Below, piece by piece: positions 31,534-42,971 of a stretch of DNA of 64,000 nt. This DNA comes from Rubrivivax sp. GTDB taxonomy: Bacteria > Pseudomonadota > Gammaproteobacteria > Burkholderiales > Burkholderiaceae_C. The stretch spans positions 1-64,000 of the forward strand of contig JAURZK010000113.1 of NCBI GenBank assembly GCA_030653505.1, in the 5' to 3' direction. The translations under genes were made by a program, and so were the position numbers. The notes under the pieces were generated by a model. It ran no database searches, had not been told where the DNA came from, and saw nothing but the letters and a program-made list of their open reading frames with translations. Within the stretch, counting starts at the first letter, position 1, and each line of letters begins with the position of its first letter.

Positions 31534-32634
31534 TCAGCCGAAACGCACCGCCGCGATCGGCGGCAGGTTCAGCGACACCGTCAGCCAGTGGTCGCCGCCA
31601 TCGCTGCTGGCCCACAGGCCACCGGTGGTGCTGCCCATCAGCAGGCTGCGGCCTTCGGCACAGACATCCAGGCCGTGGCGGTAGACCAGGTCGTAGGTGT
31701 CCTGCTGCGGCAGCCCGGCTCGCAGCGTCTCGAAAGTCCTGCCGCCGTCGCGTGTGCGGTTGACGACCAGCGCGCCGTCCACCGGCACACGTTTGTCGTC
31801 TTTGATGGCGGGCACGAACCAGGCGGTGTGCGGGTCTTGCGGGTGCACGGCAACGGCGAAGCCGAAACTCGACACCGGCGCCTTCACCTCCTGCCAGCTG
31901 GCGGCGTTGTCGATGCTGCGCCAGATGCCGCAATGGTGCTGGCACCACAGCACCTCGGGCGCGGCGGCGCAGCGCACGATGCGGTGCGGGTCCTGGATGT
32001 TCGGGTCGCCGGCCTGTTCGGGCGGCATGAAGTCGGCGCGCATGCCGTCGGCCTGCACACGCCAGCTTGCGCCGTCGTCGGCGGCGACCCAGGCACCGGC
32101 GCAGCTCACGCCCACCAGCAGGTCCTGCGGCCGCTGCGGGTGCGGGCAGACGGAGTGGATGCCGGGCTCGGGGTAACCGCCGCCGAACCACCCGGCACGT
32201 TCGGGGCGCTGCCAGAGCGCGTCGACGAGCTGCCAGCTGCTGCCGAGGTCGACGCTGCGGAAGAGGCCCCCGGGAATGGTGCCGGCCCACACGGTGCTGC
32301 CCGAACGCTCCAGCGCCCACACCAGCACCAGCTTCCACGCGATGCCCTTGTCCTCGGGCGGCTGCGGCGGGTAGGTGGGCGCGGCCACTTCGGTCCACGT
32401 GGCGCCGGCGTCTTCGCTGCGGTGCAGGTGCACGCCGAAGTGGCCCAGGTTCAACGCCGCGAGCATGCGGCCCCGTTCGTCGGGCGGCAGCAGCATGGTC
32501 ACGGGTTCACCCAGAAAACTCACGCGCTTGATGCGCCAGGTGGCGCTGCGCGTGTCGTCGCGCTGCAGTTCGAACAGTCCCTTGCGGGTGGCCACCCAGG
32601 CGCGTGTGTCCATGGCCTTGCTCCTCCGTGTCAT
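31534..32634 (-). CDS. BNR/sialidase-like beta-propeller protein
   Basis: Repeated Asp-box-like blocks (SEDAGATW, SVDLGSSW, ADDGASW, SIDNAASW, TRDGGRTF, SSDGGDHW). Confidence 0.85.
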   Translation of the reverse strand: MTRRSKAMDTRAWVATRKGLFELQRDDTRSATWRIKRVSFLGEPVTMLLPPDERGRMLAALNLGHFGVHLHRSEDAGATWTEVAAPTYPPQPPEDKGIAWKLVLVWALERSGSTVWAGTIPGGLFRSVDLGSSWQLVDALWQRPERAGWFGGGYPEPGIHSVCPHPQRPQDLLVGVSCAGAWVAADDGASWRVQADGMRADFMPPEQAGDPNIQDPHRIVRCAAAPEVLWCQHHCGIWRSIDNAASWQEVKAPVSSFGFAVAVHPQDPHTAWFVPAIKDDKRVPVDGALVVNRTRDGGRTFETLRAGLPQQDTYDLVYRHGLDVCAEGRSLLMGSTTGGLWASSDGGDHWLTVSLNLPPIAAVRFG

Positions 32635-32900
32635 CCACCTGACAGGGCCTGCAGCACGTGCACCGTGCTGTCGGGCGACAAAGGGTCGGCCAGCGTCTGC
32701 CGGTCGGTGCAGCGGCGGCCATCGACGAAGGCCACGACGTTGACGCGCAGGTGGCCCTGGTCGTCGAGCACGTAGCCGCGCAGCCGCGGGTTGTGCGCGA
32801 AGGCGTCTTCCAGCGCGGCGCGCAGCGTGGTGGCCGAGGTCTGCACTTCGGGCGTCGACGTGAAGCGCTGCAACTGCGGCGTGAAGGTGATGCGGGCCAT
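32631..32900 (-). CDS. MoaD/ThiS-like ubiquitin-fold protein
   Basis: 90-codon ORF ending VHVLQALSGG (C-terminal diglycine); ATGA overlap with the beta-propeller gene. Confidence 0.8.
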   Translation of the reverse strand: MARITFTPQLQRFTSTPEVQTSATTLRAALEDAFAHNPRLRGYVLDDQGHLRVNVVAFVDGRRCTDRQTLADPLSPDSTVHVLQALSGG

Positions 32901-33000
32901 CGGGGCGCGATGATGCTGCGTGCCGGCGGCCACGTCACGCGGGTTTTGCCGTGGCGTCGTCGCGCAAGGCGACAATCCGCGCCCGTCCCCCCATCCGCCC

Positions 33001-33888
33001 ATGCACACCGGCCTCGCCTACGCCCTGCTCGCCTTCGGCAGCTGGGGCCTGTTCCCGCTGTACTTCGCCCTCATCGCCACGGTGCCGCCGCTGGAAGTGG
33101 TGCTGCACCGTTCGGTGTGGTCGCTGTTGCTGGTGCTGGGGGTGCTGGCCTGGCAGCAGCGCTGGGCCTGGCTGGGCCAGACGCTGCGCCAGCCCAAGCG
33201 CGTGGCCCTGTTCACCGTCAGCGCGATGCTGCTGGCCTGCAACTGGCTGGTCTACGTGCTGGCGGTGCAGACCGGCCATGTCGCCGACGCCAGCCTGGGT
33301 TACTTCATCAACCCGCTGGTCAACGTGCTGCTGGGCGTGCTGGTGCTGCGTGAACGGCTGCGCCCGCTGCAGTGGATGGCGGTGGTGGTGGCCGCCGGCG
33401 GCGTGCTGTGGCTGACCTGGCAGGGCGGCAGGCTGCCGTGGATCGCGCTGGTGCTGGCCGGCAGCTTCGGGCTCTACGGGCTGATACGCAAAACCGCGCC
33501 GCTGGGTGCGCTGGAAGGCCTGGCGCTGGAAAACCTGCTGCTCGCACCGCTGGCCGTGCCGGCGCTGCTGTGGTGGTCGTTTGCGCGCGATGGCGTGCTG
33601 CTGACCGGGCCCGCCTCGCAGATCGGCTGGCTGCTGCTGTCGGGGCCGCTGACCGCGCTGCCGCTGCTGTGGTTCGCCGGCGCGGCGCGACGGCTCAAGC
33701 TGGCCACGCTGGGGCTGGTGCAGTACATCGCGCCGACGCTGCAGCTGGCGCTGGCGGTGTGGGTCTTCCACGAGCCTTTCGACGGCGCACGCCTCGTCGG
33801 CTTCGTGATGATCTGGTCGGCGCTGGCGCTGGTCAGTGCCGACGCGCTGGGCTGGCGCCCCGGCGACGGCCGCGCGCGCACCTCCTGA
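33001..33888 (+). CDS. rarD: EamA family transporter RarD
   Basis: GLAYALLAFGSWGLFPLYFAL, ten hydrophobic helices. Confidence 0.9.
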   Translation: MHTGLAYALLAFGSWGLFPLYFALIATVPPLEVVLHRSVWSLLLVLGVLAWQQRWAWLGQTLRQPKRVALFTVSAMLLACNWLVYVLAVQTGHVADASLGYFINPLVNVLLGVLVLRERLRPLQWMAVVVAAGGVLWLTWQGGRLPWIALVLAGSFGLYGLIRKTAPLGALEGLALENLLLAPLAVPALLWWSFARDGVLLTGPASQIGWLLLSGPLTALPLLWFAGAARRLKLATLGLVQYIAPTLQLALAVWVFHEPFDGARLVGFVMIWSALALVSADALGWRPGDGRARTS

Positions 33889-33891
33889 AAC

Positions 33892-34515
33892 TCAGCGGCG
33901 CAGCGCGCTGGCGGCGCGGGCCAGCGCGGTGATGCGGCCCCAGTCACCGGCGTCCACGGCGTCCTGCGGCGTCAGCCACGAGCCGCCGCAGACCTTGACG
34001 TTGGGCAGGGCCAGGAATTGCGGCGCCGTCTCCACCGAGATGCCGCCGGTGGGGCAGAAGCTGATGTCCGGGTAGGGGCCGGCCAGTGCCTTCAGCATCG
34101 GGATGCCGCCCGCGGCAGTGGCCGGAAAGAACTTCAGGAAGCTCAGGCCGTCTGCCATCGCCGTCATCACCTCGCCCGCGGTGGCCACACCGGGCAGCAG
34201 CGGCAGGCCGGCCTCGCGGCACGCCGCGCCCACCGCGGCGGTGTAGCCGGGGCTGACGCCGAACCGGCTGCCCGCGGCCTTCGCGGCGCGCGCATCGGCC
34301 GCGCTGCGGATGGTGCCGGCGCCGACCACGGCCTCGGGCACCTCGCGCGCGATGGCCTCGATGCAGGCCAGGCCCACGGGCGTGCGCAGCGTCACCTCCA
34401 GCACACGCACTCCGCCGGCCACCAGCGCACGCGCCATCGGCACGGCGTCGGCCACGCGCTGCAGCACGATGACCGGAATGACGGGGCCGTAGGCGGCGAG
34501 TTCGAGAGTGTCCAT
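33892..34515 (-). CDS. eda: KDPG aldolase
   Basis: VIPVIVLQRVADAVPMARALVAGGVRVLEVTLRT, VGAGTI, KFFPA, FCPTGGI. Confidence 0.95.
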   Translation of the reverse strand: MDTLELAAYGPVIPVIVLQRVADAVPMARALVAGGVRVLEVTLRTPVGLACIEAIAREVPEAVVGAGTIRSAADARAAKAAGSRFGVSPGYTAAVGAACREAGLPLLPGVATAGEVMTAMADGLSFLKFFPATAAGGIPMLKALAGPYPDISFCPTGGISVETAPQFLALPNVKVCGGSWLTPQDAVDAGDWGRITALARAASALRR

Positions 34516-34608
34516 CGGCGGTGCTGCCCTTCGAAGTGCGTTCGGTTCAGGTTCGGGATGACGGGGCGCGGATCGACCCCCAGATCAGACTCAAGGCCTA
34601 AGTCGGGG

Positions 34609-36459
34609 TCAGAGCCAGGAGACAGCGCCCTCCTCGGCCGTCTTCACGTTGCGGCGCATGCCGGCAAAGAGTTCACGCCCCAGGTCGTGGCCGTTGACTT
34701 CGGCCTGCGCGGGGTCGATGGCTGCATGCGGCCGCGACGCCCACTCGGCCTCGGGCACCAGCGCGGCCAGCGTGCCGGCGTCGGCGTCGACACGCACGAC
34801 GTCACCGTCGAGCAGCTTGCCCAGCGGCCCGCCCGCCAGCGCCTCGGGGCTGACGTGTATGGCCGCCGGCACCTTGCCGCTGGCCCCGCTCATGCGGCCG
34901 TCGGTGACCAGTGCCACCTTGTAGCCCTTGCCCTGCAACACCGCCAGCGGCGGCGTCAGCTTGTGCAGTTCGGGCATGCCGTTGGCCTGCGGGCCCTGGA
35001 AGCGCACCACCACGACCACGTCGCGGTCGAGCTCGCCCGCCTCGAAAGCCGTGTGCAGACCTTCCTGCGTGGTGAAGACGCGGGCCGGGGCCTCGATGAC
35101 GTGGCGATCTGCCGGGACGGCCGAGGTCTTGATGACGGCGCGGCCCAGGTTGCCCTGCAGCAGCTTGAGGCCGCCCGTCTCGGAAAAAGGCGCGGCGGCC
35201 GGCCGCAGCACACCGGAGTCGCCGCTGTCGGCCGGCAGCGGCCGCCACCCCAGGCGGCCGGCATCGACCGAAGGCAGTTCGGTGTAGGCGCGGATGCCGC
35301 GTGGGCTGACGGTGGCCACATCGGGGTGCAGACGCCCGCCGGCCAGCAGTTCACGCAGCACGTAGCCGGGGCCACCGGCGGCCTGGAACTGGTTCACGTC
35401 GGCGCTGCCGTTGGGGTAGACGCGGGCCAGCAGCGGCACGGTCGCGCTGAGTTCGGCGAAGTCGGTCCAGTCGATGACGATGCCCGCCGCACGTGCCACC
35501 GCCACCCAGTGGATGAGGTGGTTGGTGCTGCCGCCGGTGGCCAGCAGCGCGACCATGGCGTTGACGATGACCCGTTCGTCGACGAGCCGGCCGATGGGCA
35601 GGTAGCGCGGCGCGCCCGCCAGGCCTTCGGGCCGGCGCGCGCTGATGCCCAGCACGGTCTTCACCGCCTCGCGCGTCAGCGCCTCGCGCAGCCCGGCGTG
35701 CGGGTGCACGAAGGCCGCGCCAGGCACGTGCAGCCCCATCGCCTCGAGCAGCATCTGGTTGCTGTTGGCGGTGCCGTAGAAGGTACAGGTGCCGGGGCCG
35801 TGGTAGGCCGCGCTCTCGGCGGCCAGCAGCTCGGCGCGGCCCACCAGGCCTTGCGCGGCCTGTTCACGCACCCGGGCCTTGTCGTTGTTGGACAGGCCAC
35901 TGCCCATCGGCCCCGCGGGCACGAAGACACAGGGCAGGTGGCCGAAGTGCAGCGCGCCGATGAGCAAACCGGGCACGATCTTGTCGCACACGCCCAGCAG
36001 CAGCACGGCGTCGAAGACGTCGTGCGAGAGCGAAACGGCGGTGGCCATGGCGATGGTGTCGCGGCTGAACAGGCTGAGCTCCATGCCGGGCTGGCCTTGC
36101 GTGACGCCGTCGCACATCGCCGGCACGCCACCGGCCACCTGCACGGTGGCGCCCAGGCTGCGCGCCTGCTCCCGGATCAGCGCCGGATAGCCTTCATAGG
36201 GTTGGTGCGCCGAGAGCATGTCGTTGTAGGCGGTGACGACGCCGATGTGCGGCGCCTTCTGCGCCACCACACGCAGCTTGTCGTTGGCAGGCAGCGCCGC
36301 GAAGGCGTGCGCGACGTTGGCGCAGCCCATGCGGTCGACCCCCGGCTTGCGCTCGGCCAGGCGTTGAATGCGCGCCAGATAAGCGCCGCGTGTCGGGACG
36401 CTGCGCTCGGTGATGCGGCGGGTGACCGCGATGAGGGCGGGGTGCAGTGCGGTGGTCAT
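34609..36459 (-). CDS. edd: phosphogluconate dehydratase
   Basis: IlvD/Edd signatures [30 protein letters not shown]; adjacent to eda. Confidence 0.96.
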   Translation of the reverse strand: MTTALHPALIAVTRRITERSVPTRGAYLARIQRLAERKPGVDRMGCANVAHAFAALPANDKLRVVAQKAPHIGVVTAYNDMLSAHQPYEGYPALIREQARSLGATVQVAGGVPAMCDGVTQGQPGMELSLFSRDTIAMATAVSLSHDVFDAVLLLGVCDKIVPGLLIGALHFGHLPCVFVPAGPMGSGLSNNDKARVREQAAQGLVGRAELLAAESAAYHGPGTCTFYGTANSNQMLLEAMGLHVPGAAFVHPHAGLREALTREAVKTVLGISARRPEGLAGAPRYLPIGRLVDERVIVNAMVALLATGGSTNHLIHWVAVARAAGIVIDWTDFAELSATVPLLARVYPNGSADVNQFQAAGGPGYVLRELLAGGRLHPDVATVSPRGIRAYTELPSVDAGRLGWRPLPADSGDSGVLRPAAAPFSETGGLKLLQGNLGRAVIKTSAVPADRHVIEAPARVFTTQEGLHTAFEAGELDRDVVVVVRFQGPQANGMPELHKLTPPLAVLQGKGYKVALVTDGRMSGASGKVPAAIHVSPEALAGGPLGKLLDGDVVRVDADAGTLAALVPEAEWASRPHAAIDPAQAEVNGHDLGRELFAGMRRNVKTAEEGAVSWL

Positions 36460-36491
36460 GGCGGCCTTCGTAACCAGCAAACTCATTATTG

Positions 36492-36506
36492 AGTAACTGA
36501 GTTACA
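36492..36506. promoter_or_regulatory. candidate HexR-type operator upstream of edd
   Basis: Near-palindrome TGTAACTCAGTTACT (minus strand), resembling the HexR consensus TGTARTWWWAYTACA in its half-sites. Confidence 0.4.
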
Positions 36507-36525
36507 TCGTCAACGCCACGCCGCC

Positions 36526-37125
36526 TCATCCCGCGGGCTGCGACGCGGCCCTGCGCATCGCCTCCAGGTCTGCCGTGGTGTCCACGCCCATCAGGATGCC
36601 GCCGTCGTCGACCTCGACGCCGTGCGCCGGGTAACGCAGCATGAGGCGGCGCGGGCTGTCGTCGCCATGGAGCTGGATGATTTCCGAGTAGAGCTCGGCC
36701 GCAAACGCCACCGGGTGCCCGGCACGCCCGCGGTGCTGGGCGTAGGCCACCGCATGCTGTTCCAGCGCCCCGGCCACGGCCAGCAGCGTGGCAGGCTGCA
36801 CCAGCGGCATGTCTCCGGGCAGCACGAGCCAGCCCGACGCGCCCGAGCGCTCGCTCACGCCGGCGGCAATCGATGCACCCATGCCGCGCGCCGCCTGGGC
36901 CTCGTCGAGCACGACGATGTCGCGCTTGGCCAGCAGTTCGCCGGCCAGGGGGGCGAGTGCGGCCGTCGTCACCAGCACCACGGGCAGTTGCGAGGCGATG
37001 GCGTGGCGCAAGGTGCAGCCGAGCACGGTGCTGCCGTCGAAGGGCTGTTCCAGCTTGTGCGACGTGCCGCCAAAGCGGCGGCCCTGGCCGGCAGCCGGCA
37101 CGACGATGGTGGGACGAAAGCGCAT
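36526..37125 (-). CDS. MobA/MocA-like nucleotidyltransferase
   Basis: IVVPAAGQGRRFGGTSHKLEQPFDG, LVLPGDMPLVQPATL. Confidence 0.88.
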   Translation of the reverse strand: MRFRPTIVVPAAGQGRRFGGTSHKLEQPFDGSTVLGCTLRHAIASQLPVVLVTTAALAPLAGELLAKRDIVVLDEAQAARGMGASIAAGVSERSGASGWLVLPGDMPLVQPATLLAVAGALEQHAVAYAQHRGRAGHPVAFAAELYSEIIQLHGDDSPRRLMLRYPAHGVEVDDGGILMGVDTTADLEAMRRAASQPAG

Positions 37126-37294
37126 TCTTGTTCTGAGGCCGCGCATTCGCACCCGGTGCGCGCGGCCTCCTCCTTGGTGCACAGAATGGCGCCCCGCCCC
37201 CGCGGCTTGAAGTGGGACGTTCACTTACGGCGTTCTACCTACGGGATGCACCCGGGCCTGCCCCCTCGCCCCTGCCGCTTCCTATACTGGGTCC

Positions 37295-37927
37295 ATGGAC
37301 ATCGCCCACCTGCGCAAGAGCTACGAGAAGGCCGAACTCGACGAAACGGCCTCGGCTGCCGACCCCTTGGACCAGTTCGCGCTCTGGTTCGACCAGGCCG
37401 TCAAGGGCGCGCTGCCCGAGCCCAACGCCATGACCCTGGCCACCGTGGGCGCCGACGGCCGGCCCAGCACACGCGTTGTGCTCATCAAGGGTTTCGACGC
37501 ACGCGGCATCGTCTGGTACACCAACTACAACAGCCGCAAAGGCCACGAACTCGCGCACCACCCCGTGGCCGCGCTGCAATTCCACTGGGTCGAGATGGAA
37601 CGCGTGGTGCGCATCGAGGGCCGGGTGGAAAAGACCAGCGCCGAGGAGTCCGACGCCTACTACGCCACGCGCCCGCTCGACTCGCGCCTGGGCGCCTGGG
37701 CCTCGCCGCAGAGCCAGGTCATCGCTTCGCGCACCATGCTGGTGACGGCCGCGGCGCAGGCCGCCGTGCGTTATGCGCTGCACCCGCCGCGTCCGCCGCA
37801 TTGGGGCGGCTACCGGCTGATGCCGGATGCCTGGGAGTTCTGGCAGGGCCGCAGGAGCCGGCTGCACGACAGGCTGCGCTACCGGCTGCACGGCAGCGCC
37901 TGGGTGCGCGAGCGGCTGGCGCCCTGA
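37295..37927 (+). CDS. pdxH: pyridoxamine 5'-phosphate oxidase
   Basis: [62 protein letters not shown]-terminus. Confidence 0.96.
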   Translation: MDIAHLRKSYEKAELDETASAADPLDQFALWFDQAVKGALPEPNAMTLATVGADGRPSTRVVLIKGFDARGIVWYTNYNSRKGHELAHHPVAALQFHWVEMERVVRIEGRVEKTSAEESDAYYATRPLDSRLGAWASPQSQVIASRTMLVTAAAQAAVRYALHPPRPPHWGGYRLMPDAWEFWQGRRSRLHDRLRYRLHGSAWVRERLAP

Positions 37928-37951
37928 GCGACCCGTGCCTGCCGCCGGGCC

Positions 37952-38548
37952 ATGGCTGCTTCCCGTGCTGCGAAGATGAAGCTGCACGACACCGCACTGC
38001 GTGCCGGCCACCTGCTGCTGGCGCGGCTGCCCATCGAAGCCGGTGCAGTGCGCCTGCGCGCGCTGGACCCTGCTGACGTCGAAGACTTCCTCGCCTACCG
38101 CGGCGACCCCGAGGTGGCGCGCTACCAGGGCTGGCAGCCCGGGGGCCGCGAGGCGGCACTGACTTTCTTGCGCGACGCTGTGCCGCCACCTTGGGATGAA
38201 GGCGACTGGGCGCAAATCGGCATTGCCCGCACCGAGGACGACCGGCTGGTGGGCGACATCGGCCTGCTGCGCGAAGGCGTGGCGCAAGTACAGCTCGGTT
38301 TCACCCTGTCGCGCGGCGCGCAGGGGCGGGGCTGGGCTCGCATCGCCGTGGGGACCTGCATCGACACCTTGCTGGTGCCGCTGGGCATCGCGCGGCTTCG
38401 TGGCATCACCGATTCGCGCAACACCCCTTCGCTGCGCCTGCTGCAGCGGCTGGGGTTCGAGCAGACCATGCGCGAGGACCTGGTGTTCCGCGGCGAGCCG
38501 TGTACCGAGATCACCTTGGAGAAGGTGGCGGGACCCGACCTGCGGTGA
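37952..38548 (+). CDS. GNAT (RimJ/RimL-like) acetyltransferase
   Basis: VRLRALDPADVEDFLAYRGDPEVARYQGW, GITDSRNTPSLRLLQRLGFEQ. Confidence 0.88.
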   Translation: MAASRAAKMKLHDTALRAGHLLLARLPIEAGAVRLRALDPADVEDFLAYRGDPEVARYQGWQPGGREAALTFLRDAVPPPWDEGDWAQIGIARTEDDRLVGDIGLLREGVAQVQLGFTLSRGAQGRGWARIAVGTCIDTLLVPLGIARLRGITDSRNTPSLRLLQRLGFEQTMREDLVFRGEPCTEITLEKVAGPDLR

Positions 38549-38593
38549 TGCCGCGCTGCTGCGCGACGCGTGGGCGCGCCTGGCGCAGATCGA

Positions 38594-38758
38594 GTGCTGG
38601 CGCTGATGGCACGGGGCCTGAGCAACAAGCACCTCGCGCGGGAACTCGAACTGAGCCCGCACACCGTGTAGCGGCACGTCGCGCACATCCTCGACAAGCT
38701 CGACCTCGGATCACGCAGCCAGGCCGCCGCCTGGTTTCACGCCCGCGTCGCAGGCTGA
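38594..38758 (+). pseudogene. LuxR-type HTH remnant with in-frame stop
   Basis: VLALMARGLSNKHLARELELSPHTV*RHVAHILDKLDLGSRSQAAAWFHARVAG*; TAG where Lys/Arg is expected. Confidence 0.8.
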
Positions 38759-40048
38759 AGCGTCGGCTGGCGCCGCCGCGACACCGGCGTCGGTTCGCGC
38801 CCGATGCAGCACACGTTGCGGAAAGGGGATCTCGACCCCCAGGCCATTCAGCGCACGCAGGATGGCCAGGTTGACTTCCGAGCGCACGTTGCCCTGACCG
38901 TTCTCGGGGTCGGCGATCCAGAAGCCGAAGGTCAGCTCCAGGCCGTCGGCGGCGAAGTTGGTCAGCAGCACCGCAGGCCCGGGCTCGGCCATGACGCGCG
39001 GCACGGTGGCCACGGCCTGCACCAGCTGGGGCATCACGGTGTCGAGGTCGCTACCGTAGGCCACCTGCACCACCGTGTTCAGCAGCAGCCTGGAATCGGC
39101 CAGCGAGGCGTTCTCGACACGCTGCGTGATCATCATCTCGTTGGGCACGATGGATTCGCGGCCGTTGATGGCGCGGATGACGGTGAAGCGCGTGCTGATG
39201 TCGGTGATGCGGCCCTCGAAGCCATCGACCTTGACCAGGTCGCCGATGCGCATGCTGCGTTCGGCCAGGATGACGAAGCCGCTGATGTAGTTGGCCGCCA
39301 GCTTCTGCAGCCCGAAGCCGATGCCCACGCCGATGGCGCCGCCCAGCACACCCAGGGCTGTGAGGTCGATGCCCGCGGCCGACAGCGCGAACATCAGGCC
39401 GACGAAGAGCAGGATGACGCGCAGCGAATTGGCCGCCATCTTGCGGATGCTGATGTTGTCGGTGGCGCCGCTGAGCAGCCGGCCTTCGAGCAGCGCCGAC
39501 AGCCACAGCACCAGCACCAGCACCAGGCCGCCGGTGATGAGGCCCTCGAGCAGGTTGCGCACCGTGATCTTGGTGGCACCGAAGGACAGCTTGATGCCGT
39601 CGAGCTCCTGCATCACCGCGGGCAGCACGCCGGTGATCCACAGCACCACGCCCAGCCACACCACCCACGACAGGCTGCGCTCGAAGACGCGCACCAGCTG
39701 CGAATCGGGGAAGCTGGCGCGCCCCACGCGCACCGTGAGCCGTATCACCGCCAGCGACAGCAGCACCGGCACGGCCAGGCGGAAGACCGCGATGGGCAGC
39801 ACGCTTTGCAGCGTCCAGCGCGCCGTCACCACCAGCAGCAGCGCCAGCAAAGGGAAGAAGACACCGTCGACGACACCGCGTCCGAACCACATCGAGCCCT
39901 TGCGCGGCACCGGCCCGCGCGCCAGGCGCACGATGATCCAGGCCAGCAGCAGGCAACCGCCCAGCACCGCCAGTTCGATCAGCGCGCTGGGCTTGAGCAG
40001 CGCATCGACGAACTGGCCGATGTCACCGGCCGAGAGGGGTCCCGACAT
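38711..40048 (-). CDS. mechanosensitive ion channel (MscS family)
   Basis: GVLGGAIGVGIGFGLQKLAANYISGFVILAERSMRIGDLVKVDGFEGRI. Confidence 0.93.
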   Translation of the reverse strand: MSGPLSAGDIGQFVDALLKPSALIELAVLGGCLLLAWIIVRLARGPVPRKGSMWFGRGVVDGVFFPLLALLLVVTARWTLQSVLPIAVFRLAVPVLLSLAVIRLTVRVGRASFPDSQLVRVFERSLSWVVWLGVVLWITGVLPAVMQELDGIKLSFGATKITVRNLLEGLITGGLVLVLVLWLSALLEGRLLSGATDNISIRKMAANSLRVILLFVGLMFALSAAGIDLTALGVLGGAIGVGIGFGLQKLAANYISGFVILAERSMRIGDLVKVDGFEGRITDISTRFTVIRAINGRESIVPNEMMITQRVENASLADSRLLLNTVVQVAYGSDLDTVMPQLVQAVATVPRVMAEPGPAVLLTNFAADGLELTFGFWIADPENGQGNVRSEVNLAILRALNGLGVEIPFPQRVLHRARTDAGVAAAPADASACDAGVKPGGGLAA

Positions 40049-40061
40049 CGTCAGCGCGCGA

Positions 40062-41000
40062 TCAGGCCACGTCGGCCAGCACGCGCACGTGCGCCGCCAC
40101 GCTGCGCGCCAGGGCGCTGAGGTGGTACCCGCCTTCCAGGCACGAGACGATGCGCCCCTGGGCGTGCCGGCGCGCCACTTCCACCAGGCGCTTGGTCATC
40201 CACTCGTAGTCGGCCTCGACCAGGCCGAGCTGGCCCAGGTCGTCCTCGCGGTGGGCGTCGAAGCCGGCGCTGATGAAGATCATCTCGGGGCGGAATTCTT
40301 CCAGCGCCGGCATCCACATCGCATCGATGGTCTCGCGGATGGCGGGGCCGCGTGTGTAGGGCGCGATCGGCACGTTGACCATGTTCGTGCCCTTGGGCAC
40401 GGCGCCGCTGTAGGGGTACAGCGGGTGCTGGAAGTAGCTGCACATCAGCACCCGCTCGTCGCCGGCGATGATGTCCTCGGTGCCGTTGCCGTGGTGCACG
40501 TCGAAGTCGATGATGGCCACTCGGCTCAGCCCGTGCGCGTCGAGCGCATGGCGGGCCGCGATGGCCACGTTGTTGAAGAAGCAGAAACCCATGGCCTCGT
40601 CGCGCGTGGCGTGGTGGCCGGGCGGACGCACGCTGCAAAAGGCGTTGCGCGCGCGACCGGCCAGCACGTCGTCGGTGGCGGCCACGGCGGCCCCGGCGGC
40701 GCGCAAAGCGGCGGCCCAGGTGGCCGGGCAGGCCACGGTGTCGGGGTCCAGCGCCTTGGTCTTGCCTTCGGCGCGCACCTGTTCGAGCAGGTCCTTGATC
40801 TCGGTCACGTAGTGCGTGGTGTGCGCACGCTCGAGCTGCTCGATGGTGGCGTTGGGCGCGTCGCGGAACTCGAGCGCGATGTCCAGGCCCGTGGCCAGCA
40901 GGTGGTCGGCAATGGCGTCGAGCCGCGCCGGGCATTCCGGATGGCCGGCCCCCATGTCGTGCAGTCGGCAGTCGGGATGGCTGTAGAACACGGTGCTCAT
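40062..41000 (-). CDS. histone deacetylase family protein (class II-like)
   Basis: RPPGHHATRDEAMGFCFFNNVAIAARHAL, DFDVHHGNGTEDI, SAGFDAHREDDLG. Confidence 0.93.
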   Translation of the reverse strand: MSTVFYSHPDCRLHDMGAGHPECPARLDAIADHLLATGLDIALEFRDAPNATIEQLERAHTTHYVTEIKDLLEQVRAEGKTKALDPDTVACPATWAAALRAAGAAVAATDDVLAGRARNAFCSVRPPGHHATRDEAMGFCFFNNVAIAARHALDAHGLSRVAIIDFDVHHGNGTEDIIAGDERVLMCSYFQHPLYPYSGAVPKGTNMVNVPIAPYTRGPAIRETIDAMWMPALEEFRPEMIFISAGFDAHREDDLGQLGLVEADYEWMTKRLVEVARRHAQGRIVSCLEGGYHLSALARSVAAHVRVLADVA

Positions 41001-41040
41001 CGGGGCAAGGCGTCTCCGCAATTCGGGTATGGTGCCGCGC

Positions 41041-41963
<923 letters not shown>

Positions 41964-41967
<4 letters not shown>

Positions 41968-42971
41968 ACACGGCCGCGTTGCCGCCGCTGCAGGGCCGGG
42001 CGGCCTGGTCGCCGCGGGCCAGGTTCCGACGCTGGCTGGAAGCCCGCCTGCCGCGCACCGACACCTGGCAGCTGGGCCAGCGCAACGTCTACATCCTGCC
42101 CACGCGCGCCGGCTTCACCTTCGGGGCCACGCTGCTCGTCATGCTGCTGGCCAGCATCAACTACCAGCTCAACCTGGGTTACGCGCTGACCTTCCTGCTG
42201 GCCGGCGCCGGCCTCGTCAGCATGCACCTCACGCACGGCAACCTGCGTGGGCTGACGCTGCACCTGCGGCCGCCGGCGCCGGTGTTCGCCGGCGAACCGG
42301 CGGTGCTGGAGGTCGTGATCACGAACCCCGGCCATGAGCGCCACGCGCTGGCGCTGCGCTTCGAGATCCCCGGCGCCGGCGCCCCGGCAGCCGCCGACCC
42401 CGGTGTCTGGTGCGACGCGCCGCGCCAGGGTGAAGCGCGGGTGCACCTGGCCCTGGCGCCGCCGCGCCGCGGCTGGCACGCCGTGCCGACGCTGCACGTC
42501 GAGACACGCTTTCCCTTCGGCCTCTTCCGCGCCTGGACGGTGTGGCGCCCCGCCGCGCGTGTGCTGGCCTGGCCGCGTCCCGAGCAGCCCGCGCCGCCGC
42601 TGCCGCAGGGCGGCACCACCGCCGGTGACGAACACGCCGCGCGCCGCGGCGCCGGCAGCGAACTCGACGGCGTGCGCCCGTGGCGGCGTGGCGACACGAT
42701 GCGCCAGGTGGTGTGGAAGAAGGTGGCGCACAGCGGTGAAATGGTCAGCCGCGAAACCGCGGGTGCCGCGCAGCGTGAACTCTGGCTGCACTGGCACGAC
42801 ACCCACGGCGCAGACACCGAACAGCGCCTGTCGCGCCTGGCCGCCTGGGCACTGCGCGCCAACGCCGAGGGCATCGACTGCGGCCTGCGCCTGCCCGGGC
42901 GCGAACTGCCACCGGGCCAGGGCGAGGCGCACCGCCGCGCCGCGCTCGACCTGCTGGCGCTGTGGGCATGA
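41964..42971 (+). CDS. DUF58 domain-containing protein
   Basis: GSELDGVRPWRRGDTMRQVVWKKVA motif; between MoxR and TgpA genes. Confidence 0.88.

Noticed and set aside
34571-34611. GACCCC...GGGGTC inverted repeat between eda and edd
   Set aside because: Only a 6-bp stem with a long loop; reaches the edd stop codon; no T-tract, so not called a terminator.
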